64,000 bases of DNA from Clostridium cellulovorans 743B (GTDB lineage: Bacteria > Bacillota > Clostridia > Clostridiales > Clostridiaceae): assembly GCF_000145275.1 (NCBI RefSeq), contig NC_014393.1, forward strand, positions 2,046,001 to 2,110,000, given 5' to 3'. Each line of letters begins with the position of its first letter. Within the stretch, counting starts at the first letter, position 1. Shown in pieces: positions 32,663-41,543 of this stretch. Made by a program: the position numbers and the translations under genes. The notes under the pieces are model-generated. The model was given only the letters and a program-made list of their open reading frames with translations. It was not told the origin of the DNA and did no database searches.

Positions 32663-34402
32663 ATGCCAAGTATATTATCAACACTAAATACAGCTAATAA
32701 AGGAATAAATGCTCAACAAACAGCTATTAGTACTACATCACATAATATCGCTAACGCAAATACAGAAGGATATTCTAGACAACGTGTGAATCTTGTAACA
32801 TCAAGACCTTTTTCATCACCAAGTTTCAATAGTGCAGCGGGACCTGGACAAATAGGAACTGGTGTTGATGTTGCTTCAATTGAAAGAATAAGAAATACAT
32901 TTTTAGATTATCAAGTAAGACAAGAAAAAAGTAACCTTGGAAATCAAACTACAAGAAATCAGTACTTATCTAATATAGAATCAATAATGAATGAACCTAC
33001 AGATACAGCTTTATCGAATGCTATGGACCGTTTTTATTCTGCGTGGCAAGAGTTTGCTAATAAGCCAGAAGATTCTAACAGTAGAACAGTTGTAGCACAA
33101 AATGCTCTTAGTGTATCTGATATGTTAAACCAAACGTATTTTTCTTTAGAGAAAATGCAGAATGATATTCATGATAACATAAGACAAAATGTTCTTGATG
33201 TAAATAACTTATTAAATTCTTTAGATTCCATTAATCAGCAAATCATACAAGTTTCAGTGTCGGGACAAAGTCCAAATGATTTAATGGATACTCGAGATCT
33301 ACTACTAGATCAATTAAGCGAAAATATGGGCATAACTGTAGACAGAACCCCTGACTTCAATGGTAATAACATACTTCCTACAGAAACTAATGGAATCGGT
33401 GATGCTACACTAGTAAAGTCTGTTTTTAATGATCAAGTAAAACGTTATTCTTATGTAAGTAATATTGAAGATTTAGGGGGTTCTAACTATAAAATTACTT
33501 ATTATAAATATGGGGATATGACAAGCAATGCTAATGCTGATAGTTTTGTTGTTAAAATGAATGATGCTGAATATAAGAAATTAGATCAAAGTAGGGTTAT
33601 ATGGGCAAATGCTCAAGGTGCTGCAATAAAAAATAGTACAGATACCATAAAATCTACAGATGTTTTAAATTTCAGTGAATTAAGAATATTTGAGCCAAGC
33701 AGTGGAGATTTAGCAGGACTTAGAACAATTCAAGCAGATGTTGATCAGTACAAGGACAAGCTTAATCGTTTTGCAAAGGCATTGGCTTTTTCTGTTAATG
33801 CTGTTCATACACAAAGTGTAGATGGTACACCAAGTACTAATGTAGAAAATAGCATTGATTTCTTTGTTAATAACGAAGATACTTCAATTGATTGGGAAAA
33901 GAATATAACAGCTGGAAATATAACTGTAAATAAAGATATAATTTCAGATGTTATGAAGATAAATTCAGGGTTAAAAGATGGTGGAAATAAGGATAACCGA
34001 ATTGCCCTTGCCATAGCAATGCTTAAAGATGTAACTATTAAAGCTCAAGATGTGACTTCTACAACTGATAGAGTTGATTTTACAAGCACAATGGCAAGCT
34101 TGACCAATGAAAACAGTACAATTACATTTAAAAATGTTGATGGTGGAATGACTCTAAAATCATATCATAAAGATTTAGTAGCAAAACTAGGAGTACAAAA
34201 TAAACAAGCTGTCGATGATGTATCAACTAGAACATCATTATTAAATCAACTACAATCAGCTCGTGACTCTGTCTCAGGTGTTTCAATTGATGAAGAAATG
34301 ACAAACTTAATTCAATTCCAACATGCATATGTTGCTAATGCTAAGGTTATTTCAACAGTTGATCAACTGCTAGATGTTTTGGTTAATGGTTTAATTAAAT
34401 AA
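32663..34402 (+). CDS. flgK: Hook-filament junction protein FlgK (HAP1)
   Basis: A 579-residue axial protein. The N-terminal rod-type motif TSHNIANANTEGYSRQRVNL and helix ILSTLNTANKGINAQQTA are followed by a long central region (about 130-480) and the C-terminal QFQHAYVANAKVISTVDQLLDVLVNGL motif typical of the FlgK/FlgG/FlgE family. It is the first junction ring between hook and filament. Exported by the type III system without a cleaved signal. GGAGGGG site. Confidence 0.97.
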   Translation: MPSILSTLNTANKGINAQQTAISTTSHNIANANTEGYSRQRVNLVTSRPFSSPSFNSAAGPGQIGTGVDVASIERIRNTFLDYQVRQEKSNLGNQTTRNQYLSNIESIMNEPTDTALSNAMDRFYSAWQEFANKPEDSNSRTVVAQNALSVSDMLNQTYFSLEKMQNDIHDNIRQNVLDVNNLLNSLDSINQQIIQVSVSGQSPNDLMDTRDLLLDQLSENMGITVDRTPDFNGNNILPTETNGIGDATLVKSVFNDQVKRYSYVSNIEDLGGSNYKITYYKYGDMTSNANADSFVVKMNDAEYKKLDQSRVIWANAQGAAIKNSTDTIKSTDVLNFSELRIFEPSSGDLAGLRTIQADVDQYKDKLNRFAKALAFSVNAVHTQSVDGTPSTNVENSIDFFVNNEDTSIDWEKNITAGNITVNKDIISDVMKINSGLKDGGNKDNRIALAIAMLKDVTIKAQDVTSTTDRVDFTSTMASLTNENSTITFKNVDGGMTLKSYHKDLVAKLGVQNKQAVDDVSTRTSLLNQLQSARDSVSGVSIDEEMTNLIQFQHAYVANAKVISTVDQLLDVLVNGLIK

Positions 34403-34416
34403 GGAGGAAATCATCT

Positions 34417-35382
34417 ATGAGAATCACAAATAAGATGATGTCAAATAAATATCTATTTAATCTTAATAATAATTTGAATAACATGACAAAGGTTCAAAAT
34501 CAACTTTCTACAGGAAAGCAGTTCTCTAAGCCTTCTGATAATCCATTGAAGGTAGCTAAATCCATGCAAATAGATTCAGATATATCATCTAATGAACAAT
34601 ATAAAGCCAATATACAAGGTACAACTAATTATTTAGATGTTGTTGATACTACATTGGCTACTTTAAATGATGTTTTAGTATCTTTTGAAGAAAAATTAGT
34701 TTCAGCGGGAAATGCGGCTTATGGGTCGGATGAAAGAAATGCTATAAATCAAGAGTTAAATGAAAAGGTTGCGCATTTTGCCCAAGCTCTAAATACTAGT
34801 TTCCAAGGAACTTATGTTTTTGGCGGAACTAGAGGTACAGATAAACCTGTTAAAACAGTTGTAGATGCTAATGGTCAATATACTATTCAATACGCTAATT
34901 CTGATGGAACAGATAATCCAATAACTGCTACTGAAATGACACAGGTATCTAGTAAATATAAAGTTGAAGTTTCTCAAGGTGTTACTATGGAATATAATAC
35001 TACAGCACCGGAGATACTAAATTTTAATGGTGGAACTACTAATAATGTAATGGACTTGTTTAAAAATATTTTAAACAATTTAAACTCTTCGGATCCAGCA
35101 GATATAAATAAACTTACAACTGAGAATCTTACAGATATTCAAGCAGCTCATAACAATATATTAAAAGCAAGATCTACTGTAGGTGCTATGCAAAATAGAA
35201 TGGATAGTGCATTAAGTAAGAACAAAGATGAAACACTAAACTTGAAAGAAATTTTATCGAGCAATGAGGATGTAGATGTAGCAGAAACTACAATGCAATA
35301 CGCAATGCTTCAAACAACTTATATAGCTGCTCTACAAACTGGTGCTAAGGTAATACAACCGACTTTACTTGACTATTTATAA
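34417..35382 (+). CDS. flgL: Hook-filament junction protein FlgL (HAP3)
   Basis: A 321-residue flagellin-like protein. N-terminal KYLFNLNNNLNNMTKVQNQLSTGKQ and SKPSDNPLKVAKSM match the flagellin D0/D1 start; the C-terminal DVAETTMQYAMLQTTYIAALQTG resembles the flagellin end. It forms the second junction ring, between FlgK and the filament. Starts 14 bases after flgK behind AAGGAGG. Confidence 0.95.
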   Translation: MRITNKMMSNKYLFNLNNNLNNMTKVQNQLSTGKQFSKPSDNPLKVAKSMQIDSDISSNEQYKANIQGTTNYLDVVDTTLATLNDVLVSFEEKLVSAGNAAYGSDERNAINQELNEKVAHFAQALNTSFQGTYVFGGTRGTDKPVKTVVDANGQYTIQYANSDGTDNPITATEMTQVSSKYKVEVSQGVTMEYNTTAPEILNFNGGTTNNVMDLFKNILNNLNSSDPADINKLTTENLTDIQAAHNNILKARSTVGAMQNRMDSALSKNKDETLNLKEILSSNEDVDVAETTMQYAMLQTTYIAALQTGAKVIQPTLLDYL

Positions 35383-35397
35383 AACTGGAGATGAATT

Positions 35398-35826
35398 ATG
35401 ATGAAGTATAATACAAAATATCATGGTGAAATTGAGTATAATGAAGAACAGGTAGTGGTTTTTCAAAAAGGGTTACCAGGCTTCGAGAGTTTAAGAAAAT
35501 TTGTAATGCTTCCTGTAGAAGATAATCCAAATTTTAAAATCCTTCATAGCATAGAAGATAATGAGGTTGGATTAATATGTGTATCACCTTTTGATATTAA
35601 CTCAGATTACGAAGTAGAGTTAGAACAGAGTACAATTGATAATTTGAAAATAGAAAACCCAAAGGATGTTTTTATATTAAGTTTTGTTACTCTTGCTTCA
35701 AAAGTTGAAAATATAACAGTAAATTTAGCAGCACCTGTTATTATAAATAATAATAATAGGTTAGGGGAACAAATAATATTAAATAATGAAAAATATAAAA
35801 TAAAATATCCTTTACTCAAGAGGTGA
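35398..35826 (+). CDS. fliW: Flagellar assembly factor FliW
   Basis: A 142-residue protein with the family pattern FQKGLPGFESLRKFVML near residue 30, VSPFDINSDYEVEL, and the C-terminal NLAAPVIINNNNRLGEQIILNNEKYKIKYPL. FliW binds flagellin and also binds and inactivates CsrA, so free flagellin shuts its own translation down. csrA starts 4 bases after the stop. Two adjacent ATGs are possible starts; both follow GGAGATG. Confidence 0.96.
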   Translation: MMKYNTKYHGEIEYNEEQVVVFQKGLPGFESLRKFVMLPVEDNPNFKILHSIEDNEVGLICVSPFDINSDYEVELEQSTIDNLKIENPKDVFILSFVTLASKVENITVNLAAPVIINNNNRLGEQIILNNEKYKIKYPLLKR

Positions 35827-35830
35827 TAAG

Positions 35831-36058
35831 ATGCTAGTTATTACTAGGAAAAAAGGTGAGGCTATACTCTTAGGAGATAACATTGAAGTAACAATAATTA
35901 GTTGTGAAGGTGGTAATGTAAAACTCGCAATTAACGCACCAAGAGATATTAGTATTTTAAGAAAAGAACTTTATGAAGAAGTTAAAGAAGAAAATAGGAA
36001 AGCAAAGACTGATAATTTAAATATCCTAAAAGGGATTGAAATCCATAAAATAAAATAA
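35831..36058 (+). CDS. csrA: Translational repressor CsrA
   Basis: A 75-residue RNA-binding dimer: MLVITRKKGEAILLGDNIEVTII at the N-terminus and INAPRDISILRKELYEEV at the core, with the conserved RNA-contact residues. The acidic/basic C-terminal helix is longer than in E. coli CsrA, as in Bacillus, where it helps FliW binding. Its main target in Bacillus is the flagellin mRNA leader; flagellin is encoded 3 kb downstream. RBS AGAGGTGA at the fliW end. Confidence 0.97.
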   Translation: MLVITRKKGEAILLGDNIEVTIISCEGGNVKLAINAPRDISILRKELYEEVKEENRKAKTDNLNILKGIEIHKIK

Positions 36059-36076
36059 TTAACAAGAGGTGTAAAT

Positions 36077-36418
36077 ATGGAAATAAATGGTATTGGTCAT
36101 GGAGGACTAACATCTCGAAATAATGGACAAGAAACTTATGAAGTTATAGGTGTAGAAGAACTTAAGGTGGATAATAATCTTGGGTTTAATGGCAGCAATG
36201 AAGAAGAGGTAAAGGAAGCTGTTAAAGAGTTAAACAAATTGTTTGATAAAAATACCTATGCAGAATATGAAGTTCGAGAAGGTATAGGTAATATTATTAT
36301 AAGAATAATAGATGGTAATACAAAAGAAGTTATTAAAGAGATACCGCCGGAAAAAATCATAGAAATGGTTGAAGCCATGTGTGAAAGAGCAGGAATAATG
36401 ATTAATAAGAAGGCTTGA
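36077..36418 (+). CDS. flaG: FlaG family protein
   Basis: A 113-residue protein with the FlaG-domain core VKELNKLFDKNTYAEYEVREG, then IIIRIIDGNTKEVIKEIPPEKIIEM; the last is the most conserved FlaG motif. FlaG homologues affect filament length in some bacteria. Position between csrA and fliS/fliD supports the call. AAGAGGTG site. Confidence 0.9.
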   Translation: MEINGIGHGGLTSRNNGQETYEVIGVEELKVDNNLGFNGSNEEEVKEAVKELNKLFDKNTYAEYEVREGIGNIIIRIIDGNTKEVIKEIPPEKIIEMVEAMCERAGIMINKKA

Positions 36419-36422
36419 TATT

Positions 36423-36668
36423 ATGGAATATATATTGAATAAAATTGATGAAAATGTTAGGCGGAAAGTTAATGAAATTAACAGACCAAATAAGATCCAT
36501 AGTGCAAAAAACTACAAGCTTGAAACTAAAAAAAGAGAGAGTAATAAGAAAATAGAGTTAAAACAAGGTGAAGTATATTTAGTAGATGCAGAAGATGTAT
36601 TTACTGTTGAAGCAGTAGAAGTAGTTGAAGATAAAAAAATTGGACGATTCATAGACAGAAAGGAATAG
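36423..36668 (+). CDS. Unknown small protein between flaG and fliS
   Basis: An 81-residue protein, basic in the first half (VRRKVNEINRPNKIH, LETKKRESNKKIEL) and acidic in the second (LVDAEDVFTVEAVEVVEDKK). I recognise no domain. It starts 4 bases after flaG and ends directly before the fliS start, so it is in the late-gene mRNA and likely concerns filament assembly, chaperoning or control. Codon use matches its neighbours. Confidence 0.7.
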   Translation: MEYILNKIDENVRRKVNEINRPNKIHSAKNYKLETKKRESNKKIELKQGEVYLVDAEDVFTVEAVEVVEDKKIGRFIDRKE

Positions 36669-37058
36669 ATGATAATGATGCAATTAACAAATGGATACAC
36701 AGCGTATAAAAATAATAGTGTGAACTTTGCATCAAAGGAGCAGTTATTATTGATGCTTTTAGATGGAGCAGTAAAATTTTCTAAAATGTCTAGACAAGCT
36801 ATTGTGGATAAGGATATCAAAAAAGCTCATGAAAACTTAATGAAAGTACAGGATATTTTTATCGAACTAAGGGTTACATTAGATATAAATCAAGGTGGAG
36901 AATGGGCAAGAAATTTAGCAAAAGTCTATGATTTTATAATTGAAAATTTAAGAAAAGTTAATTTTAAAAAAGATATAGAACTTTTAGATGAGACAATGCC
37001 TATTATTGAAGATATAAGAAATATGTGGAATGAAGCTTATAAAATTTCTAAAAGATAA
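36669..37058 (+). CDS. fliS: Flagellin export chaperone FliS
   Basis: A 129-residue four-helix protein: NGYTAYKNNSVNFASKEQLLLMLLDGAVKFSKMSRQAI and AHENLMKVQDIFIELRVTL are typical, ending with IEDIRNMWNEAYK. It binds the C-terminus of flagellin and prevents early polymerisation. Three ATGs cluster at the start (36669, 36675, 36678); the AAGGA site favours the first but is not decisive. Confidence 0.95.
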   Translation: MIMMQLTNGYTAYKNNSVNFASKEQLLLMLLDGAVKFSKMSRQAIVDKDIKKAHENLMKVQDIFIELRVTLDINQGGEWARNLAKVYDFIIENLRKVNFKKDIELLDETMPIIEDIRNMWNEAYKISKR

Positions 37059-37076
37059 AAGAATGGAGTGATATTT

Positions 37077-38693
37077 ATGAGTTCAGTTAGTTCGAGTAAT
37101 TCAATGAGAATGACAGGTTTAACTACTGGTATGGATACAGAGAGTATAGTCAAAAGCTTGATGAAACCATATCAAGCTAAGATTGATAATGTATATAAAG
37201 AGCAACAACTTAATGCTTGGAAACAAGAAGCGTATAGATCGGTTATGACTAAGATGCAAAATATTAAAAGTAAGTATTTTGATGCAACAAAACCTGATAA
37301 CTACATTTTAAATAGCAATTCGTTAGCAGAGAAAAAGGTAACAGCGACTGCTGCTGTAGCTGGTAGTAGTCCAAGTGTTACTGTTACTGCTGGGGGAACG
37401 GCTAATGATGGTACTTATATTGTTGATATAAAAACAGCAGCAACAAAAGCTGAGATTAAAGGAACTGCTCTTGCTGCTGGAACTAAAACCAGTACTAAAC
37501 TTTCAACTCTTGGTATGACAACTAGTGATGAAATACAAATAACTTACGGTGTTGGAGCTTCGGCAAAAACTGCTACGGTTTCTATAGGTGCTAATGATAC
37601 AATTAGTACGCTTATTAATAAAGTTAATACTGAAACGGCGGGAAATGTAAAACTCGAATATTATGAATATGCGGGATTTTCATTCTCAACAACAGCTTAT
37701 GGAGCTAGTTCAGGGGTTCAAATTGATAATTCTGGTGTTGGTGACACTTTGTTAAAAATGAATTTAACCACTGGAAGTAGTTCTGTTGGTACTGATGGAG
37801 TTATGTCCATTACTTATCCGAATGGAAGTGTTAGTGGCAACCAAGTACTAACTTCTAATAAGGTATCAGTAGATGGTATGTCTATGGTTGTTAACGGTAC
37901 AGGCATAACTAATGTTACTGTAGAAAAAAATACTGATGAAACTTTAAAGAAAATCAAAAGTTTTGTAGATGATTATAATACGATGCTTGATGATATATAT
38001 GGTCAAATATATTCAAAAAGAAATTATAGTTATAAACCTCTTACTGATGAAGAAAAGGAAGCTATGAGTGATGAGGAAGTAACTAAGTGGGAAGCAAAGG
38101 CTAAACAAGGAATATTAGCTAAAGACTCTAACTTAGAAAACTTAGCATCTACATTAAGAAGTGAACTTTTCACAAGACCTTTAAATGGTACAGGCGGAAA
38201 CTTGTCTCAATTTGGTATCTCTACTTCTAGTGATATTTCTAAAAGAGGAAAGATACAGATTGATGAAGCTGTATTAAAACAAAAACTTCAAGAAGATCCT
38301 GATGCTGTTCTTACTGCACTTGCCGGTCCTTCTACTACATACCCTTCATATAATCCTGATGCTACTTCAACAGATAGAGACACAAGATTAAATGAAATGG
38401 GTGCATTTGGAAGGGTGTCTCATATTTTTGAGGATTATGCAAGGACTACTAGAAATTCAAAAGGAGCAAAAGGTATTCTAGTTGAAAAAGCCGGAATTAA
38501 GGGTGATTTATCAGAAATATCAAATTCTTACTCGAAACTTATGTTAGACCAACAAACAAAGATAGATAGTTTAAATAAGAAATTCACAGATATGGAAAGT
38601 AAGTATTATGCAAAATTTGGAAATCTCGAAACTATGATGTCAAAGCTTAATGCTCAACAAAGCTGGTTACAACAACAGTTAGGAAGTATGTAA
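37077..38693 (+). CDS. fliD: Filament cap protein FliD (HAP2)
   Basis: A 538-residue cap protein. N-terminal RMTGLTTGMDTESIVKSLMKPYQAKID matches the FliD_N domain (about 10-100); the middle (100-290) is Ala/Thr/Gly-rich beta structure; the FliD_C domain ends in a coiled coil and LNAQQSWLQQQLGSM. ATG at 37077 behind ATGGAGTG; the GTG at 37068 is part of that site. Confidence 0.95.
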   Translation: MSSVSSSNSMRMTGLTTGMDTESIVKSLMKPYQAKIDNVYKEQQLNAWKQEAYRSVMTKMQNIKSKYFDATKPDNYILNSNSLAEKKVTATAAVAGSSPSVTVTAGGTANDGTYIVDIKTAATKAEIKGTALAAGTKTSTKLSTLGMTTSDEIQITYGVGASAKTATVSIGANDTISTLINKVNTETAGNVKLEYYEYAGFSFSTTAYGASSGVQIDNSGVGDTLLKMNLTTGSSSVGTDGVMSITYPNGSVSGNQVLTSNKVSVDGMSMVVNGTGITNVTVEKNTDETLKKIKSFVDDYNTMLDDIYGQIYSKRNYSYKPLTDEEKEAMSDEEVTKWEAKAKQGILAKDSNLENLASTLRSELFTRPLNGTGGNLSQFGISTSSDISKRGKIQIDEAVLKQKLQEDPDAVLTALAGPSTTYPSYNPDATSTDRDTRLNEMGAFGRVSHIFEDYARTTRNSKGAKGILVEKAGIKGDLSEISNSYSKLMLDQQTKIDSLNKKFTDMESKYYAKFGNLETMMSKLNAQQSWLQQQLGSM

Positions 38694-38695
38694 TT

Positions 38696-39037
38696 ATGAG
38701 AGAAAATACTTTGATGCAAATACAAAAATATAAATCAGCATCGGTAAATCTTATGAAATATATAAAAGAAGATGACGTTGATAAAATACAAGAAGCGATT
38801 TTAGAGCGAGAAGCAGTCATTGAGTATTTTAAAGAGAATTTAGAAGAGTTAGAATTATTTAAAGAAAACTTTGATGATTCAATGAAGCATTTAGAAAAAG
38901 ATTTAAATAAGGAATTACTTAACTTAAAGGATTATTATAAGAATAAAATGCTTGAAGTTAGTGAAGGCAGAAATGCTGCTAAAGGATATAACTCTCATAT
39001 TTTAAATAAAAATATAATATTAAATCGAACTATATAA
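38696..39037 (+). CDS. FliT-like flagellar chaperone
   Basis: A 113-residue, fully helical, charged protein (LMKYIKEDDVDKIQEAILEREAVIEYF, then a long coiled coil). Position directly after fliD and the size and pattern fit FliT, the FliD export chaperone, but sequence conservation in this family is low, so I leave the symbol blank. The start is 3 bases after fliD. Confidence 0.7.
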   Translation: MRENTLMQIQKYKSASVNLMKYIKEDDVDKIQEAILEREAVIEYFKENLEELELFKENFDDSMKHLEKDLNKELLNLKDYYKNKMLEVSEGRNAAKGYNSHILNKNIILNRTI

Positions 39038-39052
39038 ATAGGGGGAGTTCTA

Positions 39053-39889
39053 GTGAGGATAAATGTCAATGTTGCATCACTGAATGTATATAGAAATTAT
39101 ACTGATAGTCTTGATAGACAAGGTGAAGCATTAAGTAGAATAAGTTCTGGATTGAAAATTCAAAATAGTAAAGATGATCCAGTAAAATTAGCTGCTAGTG
39201 AAAAAGTTAGAATGCAAATAAGAACTAGTGAGATGGTTGCTAGAAATGCACAAGATGCAATTAGTTTGTTACAAGTCGGAGAAGGGGGACTTACTAGCAT
39301 TTCTGACAGTATGCAGAGATTGAAGGAATTATTAGTTTCTTGTGATGGAACGAAAACTCCTGAAGATTTGGCTTCTGTTCAATCGGAAGTTGATTCTATA
39401 ATAAAGCATATAGATGTTACTGCACATACAACTGAAATGAATGGCGTAAAAATTATCGGTAGTGAATATAACTTGAGAATGAGAACAGGTGCTACCGGTG
39501 ATGAATTTATCAATATAAATACTGAGAATATGGACGCTGATAATTTAGGATTATCAGATTTGAAAAGTTCATTAAGCGGAATTGTTGTAGGAGATAACGC
39601 TATTAAAGGTATTTCAAAAGTTGATGAGGCTATTAAGAAAGTTAATGAATATAGAAGCAAGTTTGGTGCTCTTCAAAATAGACTTGAAAGTTGTTACAAT
39701 GATACAGTCAAAATAACCGATACACTTGAAAGTGCTGATAGTGATTTAAGAGATGCAGATGTTGCAGAAGAAATGGCTAATTATGTTACTCAAGATATTT
39801 TGGTTCAAGCTGGATTCGCGCTGATGGCACAGACAAATAAATTCCCACAAGATGTATTACAGATTCTACAAAATGTTAGAAGCAGATAA
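39053..39889 (+). CDS. fliC: Flagellin, short and divergent
   Basis: A 278-residue flagellin with only D0/D1 parts. N-terminal INVNVASLNVYRNYTDSLDRQ and LSRISSGLKIQNSKDDPVKLA depart from the usual INHN..LNTYRQL and INRAADDAAGLAIS; the C-terminal half keeps DADVAEEMANYVTQDILVQAGFALMAQTN but ends FPQDVLQILQNVRSR in place of QPQGVLQLL. Variable outer domains are absent. GTG start behind GGGGGAG, with a second AGGAT inside codons 2-3. It closes the late-gene block at a strong terminator. It may be a minor flagellin, with the main one elsewhere. Confidence 0.9.
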   Translation: MRINVNVASLNVYRNYTDSLDRQGEALSRISSGLKIQNSKDDPVKLAASEKVRMQIRTSEMVARNAQDAISLLQVGEGGLTSISDSMQRLKELLVSCDGTKTPEDLASVQSEVDSIIKHIDVTAHTTEMNGVKIIGSEYNLRMRTGATGDEFININTENMDADNLGLSDLKSSLSGIVVGDNAIKGISKVDEAIKKVNEYRSKFGALQNRLESCYNDTVKITDTLESADSDLRDADVAEEMANYVTQDILVQAGFALMAQTNKFPQDVLQILQNVRSR

Positions 39890-39894
39890 AAAGA

Positions 39895-39926
39895 AAAAGC
39901 TTAGAGAGATTCTCTAAGCTTTTTTA
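39895..39926 (+). terminator. Terminator of the flagellin block
   Basis: AAAAAGCTTAGAGA pairs with TCTCTAAGCTTTTT around a minimal loop, followed by further T residues. Confidence 0.93.
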
Positions 39927-40680
39927 ACTTGAAAAATTTATTTATATATGTAGCAATGAGAAGTATGAACAGTTGCTTTGAAGATGATATATATAAGAAG
40001 ATAGGAATGTTATTTCTTTTGAAAAACAAATTCTGTAAAGTGTAGCTGGTATATTTGTGATGTGCAAAGGGGTGTTTAGAATTTGATATATTAGTTTTGC
40101 TTGGTTACTTAATTAAAAAGACAGTTGAGAAAAAATGTGATATTATTATATGGTAAAAAATGTAATAAATATAGTATAAAAATAATAATATTTCTAGGGG
40201 GCATATCTGGCTATTGGCATTACCAACTTGTGTTTCATTACAAAATATTAACCATTTATTATAAGATAATATTGAGTTTAATTTAAAAACAGTGGTGCCA
40301 CTATTTACATAAATAAAAGTTTTAATTTTATATTGCATTGGCACTAAATTTCTTATAAAATCAATGTGTAATATGATTCGGTAGTTCACGTTAGATTATT
40401 TTTTTACTTAAGATAAAAACTAAATGACTATCGGATTTTTTTTATATAGAAAGCTGAGTAAAGTAAGGGTAAAAAGCAGTGTGATGTTGTTGGTTGATAC
40501 AGATAAGTAAGGGATGAAAATTCTCCATAAAATATACCACTTGACTTTAATCAAAATTTAAAGTAAATTTAAATAACTGAATACGACAAAAATATATTAT
40601 GAATTATTGAATTAAATTTTAGATAATATGAAAAAAAAGAAGGAATTTTGAAAGTTATATCTAATTAATATAATTGGAGG
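39927..40680. other. 760-base intergenic region before flgB, no gene seen
   Basis: AT-rich sequence with no convincing frame on either strand (a 94-codon minus-strand frame has a composition typical of AT-rich noise). Small elements are visible: the palindrome AGTGGTGCCACT near 40291, a lone TTGGCAC (40338) with no matching -12 element, and a promoter candidate at 40541-40569. I found no c-di-GMP riboswitch signature. Confidence 0.6.
40541..40569 (+). promoter_or_regulatory. Candidate sigma-A promoter and operator for the flgB block
   Basis: TTGACT (40541-40546), 17 bases, TAAATT (40564-40569). A perfect 7-base inverted repeat, ACTTTAA (40544-40550) and TTAAAGT (40558-40564), lies between the two boxes and could bind a regulator. 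Confidence 0.4.
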
Positions 40681-40689
40681 TGAATATGT

Positions 40690-41079
40690 ATGACTAATTT
40701 ATCGACTTCTTCATATGACTTAATTAAAAAAGATTTAGATGCTGTAGCCATAAGAAATAGAGTAGTAGCTAATAATATAGCGAACATTAACACTAAAGGT
40801 TTTAAAAGACAATATGTTTCTTTTGAAGAACAATTAAAAAAATCAGTAAAAGATATAGAATTAAAGACTACAGATAGAAGACACTTAAGTGATGGAACTA
40901 CATACGGGTCAGCTGTAGTGAAGAAAGATACAAAGACTTCTGTAAGAGAAGATGGAAATAACGTTGATATGGATATCGAAATGATGGAATTATCTTCAAA
41001 CCAATTACTTAATGAAGCGTTAGTATCAAATTTAAATAGTAGATACAATATGACTAGAAGCGTTATCAACGGAAAATAA
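40690..41079 (+). CDS. flgB: Flagellar proximal rod protein FlgB
   Basis: A 129-residue rod protein with the rod N-terminal motif VVANNIANINTKGFKRQ and the C-terminal NSRYNMTRSVING. It opens the early-gene block after a 760-base spacer and is followed by flgC and fliE, the conserved order. GGAGGTGA site. Confidence 0.95.
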   Translation: MTNLSTSSYDLIKKDLDAVAIRNRVVANNIANINTKGFKRQYVSFEEQLKKSVKDIELKTTDRRHLSDGTTYGSAVVKKDTKTSVREDGNNVDMDIEMMELSSNQLLNEALVSNLNSRYNMTRSVINGK

Positions 41080-41098
41080 TTTTGAATGAGGTGAAAAA

Positions 41099-41530
41099 AT
41101 GGGCGTTTTTGACTCAATGAGAATTAGTTCGAGTGGACTTAGTGCTGAAAGATTAAGAATGGATATAGTTTCTTCTAATATAGCAAATGTTAATACAACT
41201 CGAACTGAAGATGGTGGACCTTATAAAAGAAAAATCGGTATGTTTCAAGAAAATGTAGACAAGTATCTAGATTCTACAACAGGAAAATACGAATCAAGAT
41301 CTTTAGGGGTAAAAGCTACAAAGATAGTTGAAGATGAATCAGCTTTAAAAAGAAGTTATGATCCTTCACACCCAGATGCAGATGAACAAGGTTATGTGAC
41401 TATGCCCAATATTAATATTTTAAATGAAATGGCAGATTTAATTGCATCTAGCAGAGCTTATGAAGCCAATGTTACGGCGATTACAGCGCAAAAGGGAATT
41501 TTTACGAAGGCATTAGAAATTGGGAGATAA
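41099..41530 (+). CDS. flgC: Flagellar proximal rod protein FlgC
   Basis: A 143-residue rod protein: MRISSSGLSAERLRMDIVSSNIANVNTTR and the C-terminal EMADLIASSRAYEANVTAITAQKGIFTKALEI are family-typical. Central SYDPSHPDADEQGYVTMPNIN matches the FlgC proline-rich consensus. AGGTGA site. Confidence 0.97.
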   Translation: MGVFDSMRISSSGLSAERLRMDIVSSNIANVNTTRTEDGGPYKRKIGMFQENVDKYLDSTTGKYESRSLGVKATKIVEDESALKRSYDPSHPDADEQGYVTMPNINILNEMADLIASSRAYEANVTAITAQKGIFTKALEIGR

Positions 41531-41543
41531 GGGGTAGTGCACA

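Noticed and set aside
39003..39031. Possible sigma-D promoter just before the flagellin gene (TAAA, then ATCGAACT)
   Set aside because: The spacer is 17 bases and only about half of the -10 box matches, so I do not list it as a promoter.
40338..40354. TTGGCAC resembling a sigma-54 -24 element
   Set aside because: The -12 part reads TTCTT instead of TTGCT, and no other sigma-54 sign is present.
40105..40389. A 94-codon frame on the minus strand in the gap before flgB
   Set aside because: It is made mainly of Ile, Phe, Tyr and Leu, as expected from random AT-rich DNA, has no ribosome binding site, and no recognisable motif.
40170..40400. Possible c-di-GMP riboswitch before flgB, as in other clostridia
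   Set aside because: None of the conserved GEMM elements could be found; only short palindromes such as AGTGGTGCCACT are present.
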